Position numbers and translations under genes: made by a program. The notes under the pieces are model-generated. The model did not search any database. It was not told where the DNA came from and saw only the letters and a program-made list of their open reading frames with translations. Below, one piece after another: positions 12,391 to 25,002 of a stretch of 64,000 nt of DNA; positions within the stretch are counted from its first letter, which is position 1; the number at the start of each line of letters is the position of its first letter. The DNA comes from Sipunculus nudus (lineage: Eukaryota > Annelida > Sipuncula > Golfingiida > Sipunculidae): assembly GCA_026874595.1 (NCBI GenBank), contig CM049313.1, forward strand, positions 45,600,659 to 45,664,658, given 5' to 3'.

Positions 12391-13145
12391 GTATCCGCTA
12401 AAATTGAGTTTATTTTAGCTACCATGTTCATTTCCAGAGAACTCCACTGAGACCCTTGGACCAATCTTTCTGAAATTTGGTATGGTATAGTTATTCGCTC
12501 ACCTATGTAGTTGTCCCTATCTGCAATCCTTGATGTGCAGTATGAATCTTGGTGTCTCTCTGATAGCAGCCCATAACTCAAGGGTTCTTCAATGTATTTG
12601 GCCAAAATTATGCATGTCTATAGATCCTGGATCCCTACATTTGGTACTTGACACTGGTGACGCCACCTATATTGATTTTTGCTTTGCGTCCATCAATGTT
12701 TTTGCCATTTGGTCTTAGTGATTGGTTTAATGTATTGGGCTGATATTGTGCATGTCCATAGATCTTGGATACCTCAAACTCTTACGCTAGACTGGTAGCG
12801 CCCTCTGTAATCATATTTGTGTACATGGCATCCATTCATGTATTAGCTTAAGGTGAAATCACTCTTCTCAGGAGTGGTTCAATGGATTAGTCTGAAATTT
12901 GGCATGTCCATCCATATTGAAGAGTTTCCTCGTAGATGAGACAGGTGGCACGACCTACCTACCTGTTTTCATAGAATACAATCATGCCCTTTTCTAATGA
13001 GCGGTTTACCATACCATCTGTTTGCTCTGGGTGGAATTTGCTCATATCTCAAGGATGGATGGATGTATCAGCATGAAATACGCATGTTTATCCATCTTGG
13101 ATACCTTAAATTTGTTATAGACTAGACAGATGGCACCACCTGCTG
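12391..13145 (+). repeat. Family D (HINE-like) element, 5' part, four dyads
   Basis: It starts with GTATCCGCTAAAATTGAGTT, a variant of the D 5' end GTATCCGCCAAAACAGAGT. The D 5' block follows (12425-12475, TTCCAGAGAACTCC). Dyads are at 12656, 12794, 12944 and 13129, most with central CG changed. The array is cut at about 13150 by a family A element. Orientation is opposite to the copies at 31 and 34 kb. Confidence 0.7.
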
Positions 13146-13153
13146 TTCTGTTT

Positions 13154-13700
13154 TTAGCTCAGCTGACTATAATTATTAAGTAATCTGAGCTATTAAATGT
13201 CATGGTCCTTTAATTGTCTGTTCCAGTCATAAACAGGGCATATTTTGAAACCATTGGACCTACCAATCCAAAAATTGGACATGACCAGATGTTCCCAAAT
13301 CTCCTACCATACACAATTGGGTCACAAGGACTTCATTCCTTTGAGATATTAAGGAAACCTAAATTTTCCATTAAAAACCCATTGTTACTTTTCAAGACTG
13401 CCTAATATCACAACCACTGGTCTGTATTTGATCATATCTAACATACATATTCCTCTATAAATTTTCTATGTACATCCCAGAAATTAAGTCAGTATTGGGT
13501 AATATCTTGGAGTTATGGGCCTGACATAATAAAAAATCAGGAATATATTTACTCACTTAACATTCAAATTGCTGAAGCTAGAGACTTTTCTCACCAGAGA
13601 ACTGATACTCATTTGCCTAGTTATCTTATTGCCTATTTAAGTAAGGAGTATAAGAAGATAATTGAGTTATAATTTGTTGTACATTTATATGGAATAGCAT
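13154..13700 (+). repeat. Family A element, 5' part
   Basis: It begins TTTTAGCTCAGCTGACTATA and continues into the conserved text 'cagggcatattttgaaaccattggacctaccaatcc'-type block shared with copies at 27770, 44480 and 55570. It follows directly on a D-type unit, suggesting insertion into it. A clear 3' terminus was not found. Confidence 0.7.
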
Positions 13701-14930
13701 GTATAGATGTAAGCATGAGAACTTAGTGTAGAGAACCCAGGTGTCATATTTGATGTTAGTTTCAGTACAGTTTAATTCTGTGGGAACTGGTTATATCTAG
13801 ACAGTTCTTACAGTAACATTGTTTTCTGTAGACTTAAAGGCAACACACCTGCAAACTTGGTTTTCCCCATGTCTTGCTCTGGAGGTGTGTTCATTTTAGT
13901 ATTCATGCAATTAATGACAATTATTAAACTACATAAGAGTGTGAGATGATTGGCCAAACAGTGGTCAGGCTGTGTGACATCAGCAGGCGTATATGAGCGG
14001 TAGATGCTGGAAAATCTTCACAATTGCCTAAGTCAGCACGCCAGATGGGTGTTACTGTAGTCATATGTTTGTCAAGGCCAGAGAGGCAGGTTAGTGATTG
14101 TCAGTGTCTTATCAGCTGAGAGACAATCTTCCTGAGCCTAATACGCCAATGTCTGAGGACAGCCTCGTAGATCCTCTCTAAAAGACTTGACAGTGGGTAT
14201 TGTAATTACCAAAGGAATGGAAATCTGGTGATGTGATTGTACCACGATGGGGTTCAGTAAAAGGCCAGGACATGAAATCCATGAATTGTGAGTGGTACTG
14301 ATTATAGTTGTGTGCTGTAGAATATTTAGTTATATAGTGCTGGTTGTGTCCAGGAGTCATCTGCTGTGAAGGACAATTCTTAACTTTTTCAACAGAGAAG
14401 GCTGTGAGCCTATCTGACAGAGTGTTTCCAGGATTCTCGCAATGTTTAATGGCAGTGCTTTTAGGATTTTGCTATGAATGGTAAGCATATATTTCAATGG
14501 AGAACTAAGTTGATTAGTGGCATGAAGTGCTGGCAAGTCCCTGTGTATAATAGTGTGGGCAGACTGACTAGTAGCTGACATTCCAATGTCACATGTGTCT
14601 GTCATGTGATCAGGACCAATGTAAACAAGTTAATACCTAGCGTCTTGTAAACATTCAACAGTAAACAGGACTCTTGTGTTTTTATTTGATTATATAGACT
14701 TAAGTGATTGTCCATGCATATGTGTGGAACACCTCTCCAGAGAAGTGTAAAAGTTTGTTTTGAATATATTTTTTTTTTTACTCTTGCCTTTTTCATCATT
14801 TGGAGTATATTTGTGAGTGTCTGGCAGTTTGGTTTACTGTTTAAAGCTAGGACCCTTGAGTGTCAGTGCCTTTGGGTGAGTGACAACATTCTTGCTTTTA
14901 TCACGGAACTGGTTTAATGTGTCATTCTTA
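13701..14930. other. Unassigned, possibly interior of the preceding A element
   Basis: No coding sequence recognised. Distance and the D-type sequence resuming at 14931 would allow a full-length A element (about 1.8 kb), but no GACCCATGGGTC-type end was seen. Confidence 0.35.
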
Positions 14931-15240
14931 AAATTCATATGTCCACAGATTTTGGAGTCCTCCATCCTGTACACAAGTCTGGTGGCGCCACCTGCAAATG
15001 TTTTTACATAGCGTAAATCTGTCATAGACCTGACAGGTGGTGCCACCTACTTTTTTGTTTTCGTAAAATATTTTGCCTTAAATTTCTCAGGAGTGGTTTG
15101 AAGTATTCATCTGAAAAGTTGCATGTCTATAGATCTTGGAATGATTTATCTTGTATACAAGAATGATTGGACCACTTACAATCAGTTTCATCTTGTATCC
15201 ATCTTTAGATCTGTTTTAGGTGAAAATTGCACATATATGA
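14931..15240 (+). repeat. D-type module fragment
   Basis: It has an exact dyad at 14981-14992 and a variant GGTGGTGCCACC at 15036, only 55 bp apart. The text that follows, 'ctcaggagtggtttgaag...ctgaaaagttgcatgtc', matches the D unit. The short spacing indicates an internal deletion. Confidence 0.65.
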
Positions 15241-17150
15241 GGAGTTTAATTGGCATCTCTAAAGCTATAAAATTGGAGTTGTGTCATGTCAGGAACATTT
15301 AATGTTTTACTTAACCCATGCCTCTGTGGTTTGGCGGATACACTGCCCATTTTCTAGTTCAGGAATTATTCCATAGAACAGATTTCATATTGAACAGATT
15401 TCATATATGGAAGTATACATAAAATAACTGATTAATAATAAGTCATCAGTTTTTTATTTCTTGCCGTCATCGAACATGAATATACAATCTATTCCTAACC
15501 TTGGTACCCATTATTGTTCTTAAATCTTCAATATCTCAAGGATCACCACATATTTATAACTAATAGTGTAGCTGAACAGGTCGTCTGAACAATTTATATT
15601 ATGCAACTTGCAATGATTCATTCCTGGTATAGCAAGTTTGTATGCCATTTCCTACATGCTGATAAGGAATTAAATGTAAGGAGTAATGCTAAAAATTTGT
15701 GCATCAGCAAGTGAAATAAATGATTTTCTTCGCAAACTGAAAATCATATAATTTTAATTCTCTGCCTCATGACCCATCAGTCTCATGGTACTGAATTTCT
15801 TCACCTGATGTTAACACAAGGAGCAGTTCTTTACTTTCAGAAAGATGTGCAAACCAACAGAAATAATGAAACATCCACACATGAGTTTAAAACAACTTGC
15901 ACACATTTAATCAATTTTCATTGCTTAATTTCATCTGCAAATTTGGTCATTAAAATCTTCATTTAATATTGAGGCTTCCAGATGTACTTTAAAGCAGTAT
16001 AATTCTCTGATCAACCAGAAAAGATTAATTACCTGTTGAGATAGTCATCTTCATGCTAATTTGATAACAAAGAATACTTCCTGTACTTTAGACTAATAAA
16101 TAAAAGAGAAATAAACCTGCAAGATGATTTGATTATATGATGATCATGCATGCATGCTTTTATGGTCCAGTCATGAGTATTTGAATCAGAATATCAATAA
16201 TAATTGAAGAAACTTTGCATGAAACATTCCAAACATGATAATAACAGAATTGATTTGATAAACAGGTAAAGGCACATCATAACATTGGGAAATTTAATTG
16301 AAAATTTTATTATTTTCTTTTCTTTAAAGACATGTCCCAAATATGATGTGTGTGGTTCCTGAGAAACCTTTTTCTTCTATTGTTTACATTTCTTTGGGAC
16401 TAGCCAGAGGAACTACTGCATCAAAAAGTAAGCACTCTTTGCCAAATTCATGATAATTAAAAATGTCAAAAATATAAAGTTATCAAACATAGACATTCAC
16501 ATTTTATTTCATTTATTTTAAAGTTAAAGTGAACAAAACATAAATGATTTCAAGCTCCAATTTTGATTAATCAAATTGTCAATTGGTAGTTTTTTCTGGT
16601 TTTTAACAAAATAAATGGCCAAAATTATATTTTTTTTCATTGAAGCAATGGTATTTTTTATGTTGGGCTGTTTAATTACTTTTGTGATTCATTCATTCTT
16701 TATTAATTCTCATTGAATTAGCATGAAGTATAAATTACAAAGCTTTTTTTTTTGTCATTTAATACTCTAGCTGTATTATACAAATGATAAATGGTAAGTG
16801 AATAGCATATTGTATTTGAACTGGAGTAGCATGTATGTGCTTTTGAGAAAGGGCATTTCTATTATATTCCTGCATATAATTAACAATTCTTTTCTGAAAT
16901 TCCTGAAATCAAATATAAGCAATAATTTGACATTTAACAGGCTGTGTAAGTTTCATTGTGAAATAATACATTAGTGATACAAGTTAATGATAAGACTGCA
17001 CACCTGATAATTTATTTTGAGTGATATAAAGATGTAATTAAATTATAAAAAAAAAGTTTGATTGGGTACAAAATAATTTAAAATTGGTTGACAAGTTTAT
17101 TAGGGCAGCGCTTGAAAAGTTGTACCCTATAGTGATCACCATGTCAGTCC
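15241..17150. other. AT-rich, no feature supported
   Basis: Long A/T runs and no coding-like frame. Nothing recognised on either strand. Confidence 0.6.
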
Positions 17151-17159
17151 ATCTGTCAT

Positions 17160-17600
17160 TGACCCTTCCTTTCATACGCAATAACTCAACAAGAACAGGC
17201 TTGATCTCTCTCAAATTCACAAGGATGATTGGGACATATGGGCTCGATCCAGATCTGTTGAATAACAGACCTGTCGGAATTTCAGTATGGCCGACAGAGA
17301 AAAGTCGGTCATTTTCTCTTGTGTGTGATATCTCAACAAGAACATGCTTGATCTTTCTTATATTCACAGTGATGACTGCATGGTACCTACGAGGGCTCCA
17401 GACCTTTTCAATAACAGACCTGTCAGAATTCCAATATGGCCACCAGAGCACAATCGTTGATTTTTTCTTTTGCACTCGATATCTCAACAAGAACATGCTT
17501 GATCTTTCTAAAATTTACAGGGATCATTGGTCCCTATGATGGCTCCTGAGCAATCAAATTAAAGACTTGCTCAAAATCAAATATGGCTGCCAGAGTAAAA
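17160..17600. repeat. ~150-bp tandem repeat, three units
   Basis: TCAACAAGAACA(G/T)GCTTGATC recurs at 17186, 17333 and 17484 (periods 147 and 151). A partner word, ATATGGC(C/T)GCCAGAG-like, follows each. Both strands have frames of about 150 codons only because the unit lacks stops in phase with its period. No dyad of the D/B type is present. Confidence 0.75.
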
Positions 17601-20180
17601 TTCGAGATTTTCTGCACACATTAATATGATTTGAACCAGTAGCCAGGATTTTTTTCCCTCATGCACATGGATGAAAAGCTAATTCTGCCTGTCATATTTT
17701 TAACTATAATCTCAACTTTTCACCTATATGTAAACTAGTCCAGCACTACCAGAAATGTGGGGCCCTCAGATTAACATTGTCGGAACATATCTAGTTTTCA
17801 CTTACTTGATGATTTCTCTCGATCTCACTGGCTTTCAGGTATACTTATGAGCAGTGTTAATTATAGAAAAGCTAATGATCGAGAGAGAGATCATCAAGCT
17901 ACTTGAAACAAGCTGTCAACCATTTACTATGTCTTCTTTATGAAAGACTGGGTAAATAACCAATTACAGCTGCACTGGTTTACCTGAGGAAAACTTTAAA
18001 AGCTTATCATACAAACAGTCTCCCATTGATACCAACAGTCATATCCCCAAGATGAATCAGGCGTTCCTTTGATTTATCTTGGCCTGTACCTGCAGATGTA
18101 TAGCTTAATACTCTGGATAAAAGTCCTCTGTGAGCTGAAATTACATTTCAATTTGAACATGGACCTCTCTGTATAGGGGATCATCTATCCAGCTTACTGA
18201 CGATTCTTCCTTGCCACATCACGTTCCTGAAGGCATTATATCACAGAAATTGGAAATCAGAGCTCGAGGGGCCTTGTTTTGTATCAGCCGCTTGGTCATG
18301 GTGTTGTCCTTGACTTTGGTGGTAAATATCCTCTTTCTGTCATATCGTATTCAGATTACCGCCCATGAAACAAAGTTGTGTATAAGATCTCTATCTGCCA
18401 CTGGCAGGAAAGTCTGCCTCGCTGCAAGTCATTGATAAAATAGGACATCACTTCATGGCTCTGTTGTTGCATATTGTTCCAGACTCACTGGCTTTAATGG
18501 CTGCTACCACCATCATCAGTTTGATTATTTATCAACAAATTTGAAGGAATCGGCCTTATATAAAAGATATATCAAATTGATTGGAAAATATTATGAGAAG
18601 TCGAAAATAGATTTGTGTTTTTTTTTATAGATTTGATTACCAGTTATTAATCATATATTTGAAAAGTTAAAGAAGACATAACACTGAAGAAAATTTGTGA
18701 TTTCAAATGTCTTTATTTGTATGTATTATATCAACCTTTCCTAATTTGAGGGAGATCTGCTGGTATCAGTTGTGTCATTATCAGTCATCATCTGTAGGAT
18801 TTCTTTGGAACACAATAACTTACTGTAAAATTCTTTGCAGAAGTTGTGACTTGTACCAGGAAATTAAATTCTAAAACCACTATTATCTGGCAACGTTGGG
18901 GGGCAACTTGTAATATGTACTTATTCCGTCAAAGTCAGCTTCCCTAAAACAGATGAGCGATAATTGGCGATTCCTTTCACCAGTGCTTTGCAAAACATCT
19001 TTTTCAAATAATTTACATCTTTAACCACCTCTTTTGTAAACATGCCTTATGTTTGGGGAACTGATTGGATTTTTATTTTATTGACATGAAATGCAAATTA
19101 TTAACTTGCCCAGATCAAGGCCTACTGGTTCTGAGAAGTAGCGGTTGAAATGTCACTCCCCAATCTGCATTGCTGTTATCTCTATATTAATAGCGTAATG
19201 CAATTTGTGTGATTTTCCCTATCTCCTCATATAACACCGTACGGATTGCTGTGTTTTTTTACATACATATGCTTCGGGTTTGTCTGAATTATTTTTTTGG
19301 TTTGTAAAATATTTCCCTCCACCCCCCAACAGGCGCCACTTTTCTTTGTGCTTTTTGGTCTGGTAACACAACAGCCATAGCATGTGTATCTGGGACCACA
19401 CTTTCTCCAGGGATCTATGTTGGGTTTTTGTGCATTTTGTGGTCACTGGCCTGAAATAATCCCCATTGGTGATCCCTTCTCAAAAGGGAGATGCAGGACA
19501 GCTTATAAAACCCAAACCGCACGGACACCGGACGCAAAACCAATTCCCTCTTTTTCCATGAATTATACCAAAAAACATCCCTATTGCTAATCTAAGAATA
19601 GAGCAAGGTCTCTAAATGTTTATTATATTCATACAGACTTAACTTGACCTTAGTTTTTTTTAATCGCATGAGCTCACAGGTTAACTTAAAATTAATACAG
19701 ATGCATATTGAATGCAAAATTGTAATACAGATACATCTCACTGATGACAAAATCTTGAATTAATTTGACTATGGATACCAATTATTTATAATCCATGTAC
19801 AGCCATCTTTATATACCCACAGAGAGCTGTATACCTGTGATTGTAAACATTGCCTGGCATGAGGAATATCTAAAAATCATAAATCTACATTTTTTAAAAG
19901 CTTTTAAAAAACATTCTTGTCAATATTAACCATAGTTAACCTGAAATCTAAATGTCTAGAGGCATGATGTAATAAATGCTGATAAACTGGTGCCAGTTTA
20001 GATGTATCTGCTTCACACAGCTAACATATATGGTAAAATGACTCAATTGAATCTTTATAATTCAGCCAAAATTCATTCTTTGGAACCATAAAAGACAATT
20101 ATTATAAGAATTATTCAGGGGATTATTCTTGTAAAATATTAAACATATTGTTCTCAGTAGGGTCAGTCAAAAAAATTTTT
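17601..20180. other. No supported gene
   Basis: It holds the hairpin at 17805-17898. It also contains moderately GC-rich patches (18200-18450 and 19240-19570) in which no protein family or splice-bounded exon could be recognised. Confidence 0.5.
17805..17898. other. Imperfect hairpin, ~20-bp stem, ~52-nt loop
   Basis: The left arm CTTGATGATTTCTCTCGATC (17805-17824) pairs with the right arm ending GATCATCAAG (17877-17898), with a 2-nt bulge. The loop has a further short CACTG/CAGTG pairing. The overall size resembles a pre-miRNA or a small foldback element; neither is demonstrated. Confidence 0.4.
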
Positions 20181-20189
20181 ACAGGTTTA

Positions 20190-21072
20190 TAACTCATACA
20201 GGAAAATACAGCAAAATGGCTAAGTTAAGCTTCCCATAACTCGGCCAAAATTCACTGAACCAAAACCATTTGAACAAACTTGAATTATCAACGTCTAAGG
20301 ATAATTAATGTGCGAGATTTAAGAATTTGGCCAAGTGGTTTTTGAGGAGGAGATCTTTGTAGCCACTGAGCTAAAATGGGCTGTTACAGCATATGACTAA
20401 ATTCAGCTTCCCATAACTCAGCCAAAAGTCACTGAACTGAGACCATTTGAACAAAGTTCAGAAAGCACTACCTTAGGATCATTTCTGTGCGATATTAAAC
20501 TATTTGGCCGTATGGTTTCAGAGAAGAAGATTTTTGTAGCCGTCAGTATGATACCGGCACTGATGACCCCGTACAAAAAAGGCCGATGCAGGTGGCGCCA
20601 CCAATACCTCAATTTCAGATATGTCTCATGTGAACAACATTGGCATAAAATTTGGTGATGATAGCTCCAGCCGTTCTGAGATTGTAATTTTAGTATGCTT
20701 TTATGGACAGATGACTAAGTTCAACTTTCTCTAACTCGGCCAAAAATCACCGAACTTAAACCATTCGAACAAACTTGAGAAAGATTATTCCAGGAATCAT
20801 TTCTGTGAAATATTTGACAATTTGGCTGAACAATTTCGGAGAAGAAGATTTTTAAAGCTTTTTTAGCTTTTTCCCTATAAAATCTAAGAAAATGCAGTTA
20901 GCCATAAAATAAGCAAAATCCGATATAGTTTTTTAGATGACTAATTTTTTGCATAAAATTTCATGATGCTACCTCTTGCCGTTTTCAAGATAGTATGGGT
21001 TAATTAAGGTACAGACGACGGACGACGGCCGATGGACGACGCCACACCATCACATAAACTCACAGGTTCCCT
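20190..21072 (+). repeat. Family E repeat, plus copy
   Basis: The phrase 'cccataactc(a/g)gccaaaattcactgaac' recurs at about 20237, 20412 and 20730. An exact GGTGGCGCCACC lies at 20591-20602. The copy ends in a CGACGGACGACGG-rich tract at 21008-21040. The reverse complement of this unit is at 25003-26200. Confidence 0.7.
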
Positions 21073-21074
21073 AA

Positions 21075-21710
21075 AAATTATTCTTTACTTTGCTTGACAG
21101 ATCAATCTAGTGTTCATATATTATAATTGACAGTTGCTCTAAAACTTTTTCATGTTAATATTCTTGATTGAGGCCACAGAAATGCCACTTTTGGGTTGGG
21201 GAGAAGATTAGTGTGTCCTGAGGTGGCATATTTAATCAGATGTTCCAATAAATCCTAAGGATTTTCACAAAATTTGGGCTATTTTGCGATGGGTATATCT
21301 TTGGGCCTCCTACTGATCAGAAAATACCTGCACCATTGATCCAACCAGTGAACTCAGCCCATGGATAACCTGGCGATCTCAGAGGAATCCAGCCAAATGT
21401 ACACAGAATTTGCTAGTTAGTTTATAAATCCCAGGGAGATTCTGGCCAGCACCAATTTAAAACTTCTCTATGTATGTTATTCCTAACTACATGTGGCTTG
21501 CTTTTATCTATGTCATTAATTATTCATATCTGTCTATAACCCTTCATCACACTGATTTTAGTTCCTACATTTTATTCCATCATGAAAAACATTATATGCT
21601 TAACTGTCAATAAAAGTATTCTATCCCATTATTATTTCATGCAAGCCCAACTGCACATAGCTTGATACCTGATGCATTACCTTCACACAATAATTAACTT
21701 TAGAATACAG
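21075..21710. other. No feature supported
   Basis: AT-rich spacer between family E and family D copies. Confidence 0.55.
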
Positions 21711-22206
21711 GTCACTATGTGTATCTGCCGAAATCAGAGTGGGACCGGTGAAGTGAGGCATGGAATCAGTGGCAAGGGGAAATAGAGTGAGGTGTGTTGC
21801 ATATTAGCATGGATGTCTGCAGTCGAAATGTGTATGTAAGTGGTGCCACCTGCCACAAAATCCAGAAAGCTATCCAAATTGTATACATATGCAAAATTTT
21901 TAGGCAGACAAGTCAAACCACTGCTGAGATACCGGGAGTGATTTTATCCCATGGCAGACAAACAGACGGATGCTGTGTAAAAATGTTTGCATGTGGCGCC
22001 ACCAAATTTTATGCATGATAAAGAGCTATGTGTGATCTATACACATGCAAAATTTCAGGATGATACATCAAACCAGTCCTGAGATATTAGCATGGATGTC
22101 TGCACCATAACAATAAATGTAGGTGGAGCCACCTTCCAAAAATCGAGAAAGCTATCCAAGATGTATATACATGCAAAATTTTAGGCAAATAAGTCAAACC
22201 ACTAAA
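21711..22206 (-). repeat. Family D element, 3' part, truncated
   Basis: The left edge carries the D 3' end features: TTAGAATACAGG, then the subterminal repeat GTATCTGCCGAAATCAGAGT (21721-21740). The block 'gtgaagtgaggcatgg' follows, then dyads at 21839, 21992 and 22122 (spacings 153 and 130). It stops at about 22206, next to a poly-C/poly-G foldback. Confidence 0.75.
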
Positions 22207-22230
22207 ATAAGCAAACTATTTTTCAGAGTG

Positions 22231-22269
22231 ACCCCCCCCCCCCCAATTACAATAAGAGGGGGGGGGAGC
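22231..22269. repeat. Poly-C / poly-G inverted repeat
   Basis: About 14 C residues are followed, after roughly 15 bases, by about 9 G residues. The two runs can pair as a stem, or each can form quadruplex or i-motif structures. Confidence 0.9.
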
Positions 22270-25000
22270 TTGAAATACTCATTATAGTTACCACAATTAA
22301 TTTCCTCTATGCCATAAATTTGTGATTGATTTTTAATGTTGATATCTGGCAGAAACTGAGCATTAAGGAGATTCAGCAAATGTCCTTCTTTAAATATTTA
22401 CTGTGTGTAAAAATATGTTTAACTAAACATTTACCAATGGGAAAAGTGATAAACTACCAGCTGAATACTGCATGATTAAAACACTCTAACAGTACACAGC
22501 CTTAATAAGCAGATTATGGAAGAATTCATCAATGTCAGTTAAACTTGATCAGAAGCTGTGGCTGACTTAACCATTAATTTTACAATTAATTTACAATCTC
22601 AATTTATCATGCTCATATATATATTACTGGAATGAATAATATTCATAACTTCTATTTATAATAGTGTCTTACTGTCAAAAGAATCAAATTCAGAGTTCTA
22701 GATAATAAATCAAACGAGTATTTTTCTAATAAACTAGCTTTAAATTCAAATATAACAAACTTATTCTCATACTTTTAAAAGATAAGTTTAATTAAGAAAT
22801 GAAAAACACGGAATTGGATATGGCACTGGGGGAAAGAAAATCACAAGAAGAAAACAGACTGATCACAGTGAGGAGACAAGTCCCAAACTTGGGAAGCAAA
22901 ACATCATAGACTTGGGAAATATAAAACAACGGAATTTGCATGTCTTGTTGCCTATTTTCATATGATACATCATCATGGGCTTTCTTTCTGTGACTGTTTT
23001 CCCTAACCCAAAAATGGTTTATTTTTCTACAATGTTTTCATCTTAAGTACTGACTTTTTTAATCAGCTTTCAAAAAAAAACAAATATGACTTTTTTCTTA
23101 AACCTTTTTCTTCGAATTTTTTAAAATTTCCTTTTTTCCTTAATTTTCATTTTGGACTTTTCTCCTACATTCAGATATACTGACCCCTCAACAAATCTTT
23201 CTGGTTGTCTGAAACTGAAACAAGACCATGTACATTTAATCAACTGTGACCTATTACTGGTTATTTAATTGCATCTCTCTCCTCCAGGCAGTAATTGGAA
23301 TGGGGCATTCACAAGACAAATAGCTAGCCTAGCATATAAATAATAGCAACCACTAATGGCCATCTCTCAGGAAGTTCCAGGAACTTCAACAGCTCCAGGG
23401 AAAACAGTCATTTGTCACTCCCACTTTCCTGGATAAGTAATACCTTATTTATGCCAGATTTATTTATATTCAATTCAGTGGTTTACATACACTCTAACCA
23501 CAAATTTCTTTAATTGAAAAAAAAAAAAAGAATTTTAATTTTAAGTTATTTCTGGCTCCTATCCTTGATTATATGGGTTTTACAATGTGTTCATTTGATG
23601 AAAATGACCTGACAGCTATAGCTAAGTTAACCACAATTCATCAATTCAGTTAAGGTTGATTTCCCTGATTTGTTCAGTCAGGATATGCATATTTTTAAGC
23701 AAGAAAATAAGCAGGGTACCAGTCTACAGACCTGTAGTTATATATGTTTCTTCCTGATGTGGTTTTTACTTTTGCTCGCTGGATATTTCAGCTGAGCTTT
23801 AAGGCTTAATTGATGGGTCCCCTGTTTCTGAGTGCCTGTTGACGTGTTCTTATTTATAACTTTAATGCATGATAATTGCATACATTACATGTACTGGCAT
23901 TAGGACAGGTCTGTGAGCCTTAGGCCAGAATTGTGTGGGTGGTTTTCAATGGGCCAAGTTGACAAAGGGAGAATTCACTGGCAGCATGGCATTGCCTCTG
24001 TTAGATGACCCTGTGACTGACCCAGCCTAAGTGAAAATAATACAAAATTCTTTAGTAGTTACCGAAAATATGGAAAATTATCCAACTTAGGTCACACTTA
24101 GCATTTTTTTAACACATACCTGAAGAAGAAAAACACAGGCATTTACAGGGGCGTGGCCACAGCTATCAAAGATTTTTCACAGAAATGTTTGACAATTCAA
24201 ACCTTAATTGCTAACAATTTTTCACGTCATCCTTATAAGTTCCTCCACAAAATGATCATAATTAAAGCCAAAAACTTGAAAATCTGGCCCTAGATTCATA
24301 TCAATGATTTTCCCTACATGTGTCATGATACCATCATCTCTGGGAGGCTTTGAGCTCTATTCTGGTTTCCATCAACTGTCTCTCATTCTGCATCTCAGCC
24401 TATTCTTGAGAAAAAGCTGAAGGAATGAACTATTCAGCCACACATTCATTGTCCCTGTGGGTTCAGAATCTACAGTACAAGGAAGGATGAACACAGATAA
24501 AGACTGATGGATTGATCAGGTAGCAGCTCATGTAGCTGTATAATTGACCATCAACCAGATTGCAAGCCTGGCCATTTGGCCCCAGGGCTTGACCAAAGTC
24601 CAGATTCATGAATGGACCTCCAGCTACTTGATAAGGAGCCTGTGATATCCTGCTAAATTAGTTGCTTCATCTCAGGGCTGAGGTGCTTCGTCCAGAAGGC
24701 TTGGTCACATCACACCTGACTCTCTACAGAGCCAAAAAGACACATGTGACAAGAAAATGTATTCAGGTCGAGTTTTCGAGGTAACACCTTTAACACACAT
24801 AGATTCAAGAAGCAATTTCCACATGACACACCAGTCAAATCCCTCGCCTGAATTTAAGCCTTGGCTATAAAGCTTGCATTTCAATGAAATACCTTTGCAT
24901 AAGACTGGTCTTTGGCGGATTCTCTTATTTTAATGTACCAAATACATGATGTCTCCTGCAGCTTACTCACAGTTAAATTTATCTCTGGAGAAGACCCAGA
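22270..25000. other. No gene seen; contains a solo B/A-type 3' end at 23789-23828
   Basis: TCAGCTGAGC followed by TGATGGGTCCCCTGTT at 23789-23828 looks like a decayed 3' terminus of the AGCTCAGCTGA-ended elements. The rest is AT-rich, with a somewhat GC-richer patch at 24340-24760 that was not recognised. Confidence 0.5.
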
Positions 25001-25002
25001 TT

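Noticed and set aside
17038-17539. Overlapping ~150-codon frames on both strands
   Set aside because: They span a ~150-bp tandem repeat, whose period keeps frames open on both strands. No protein character.
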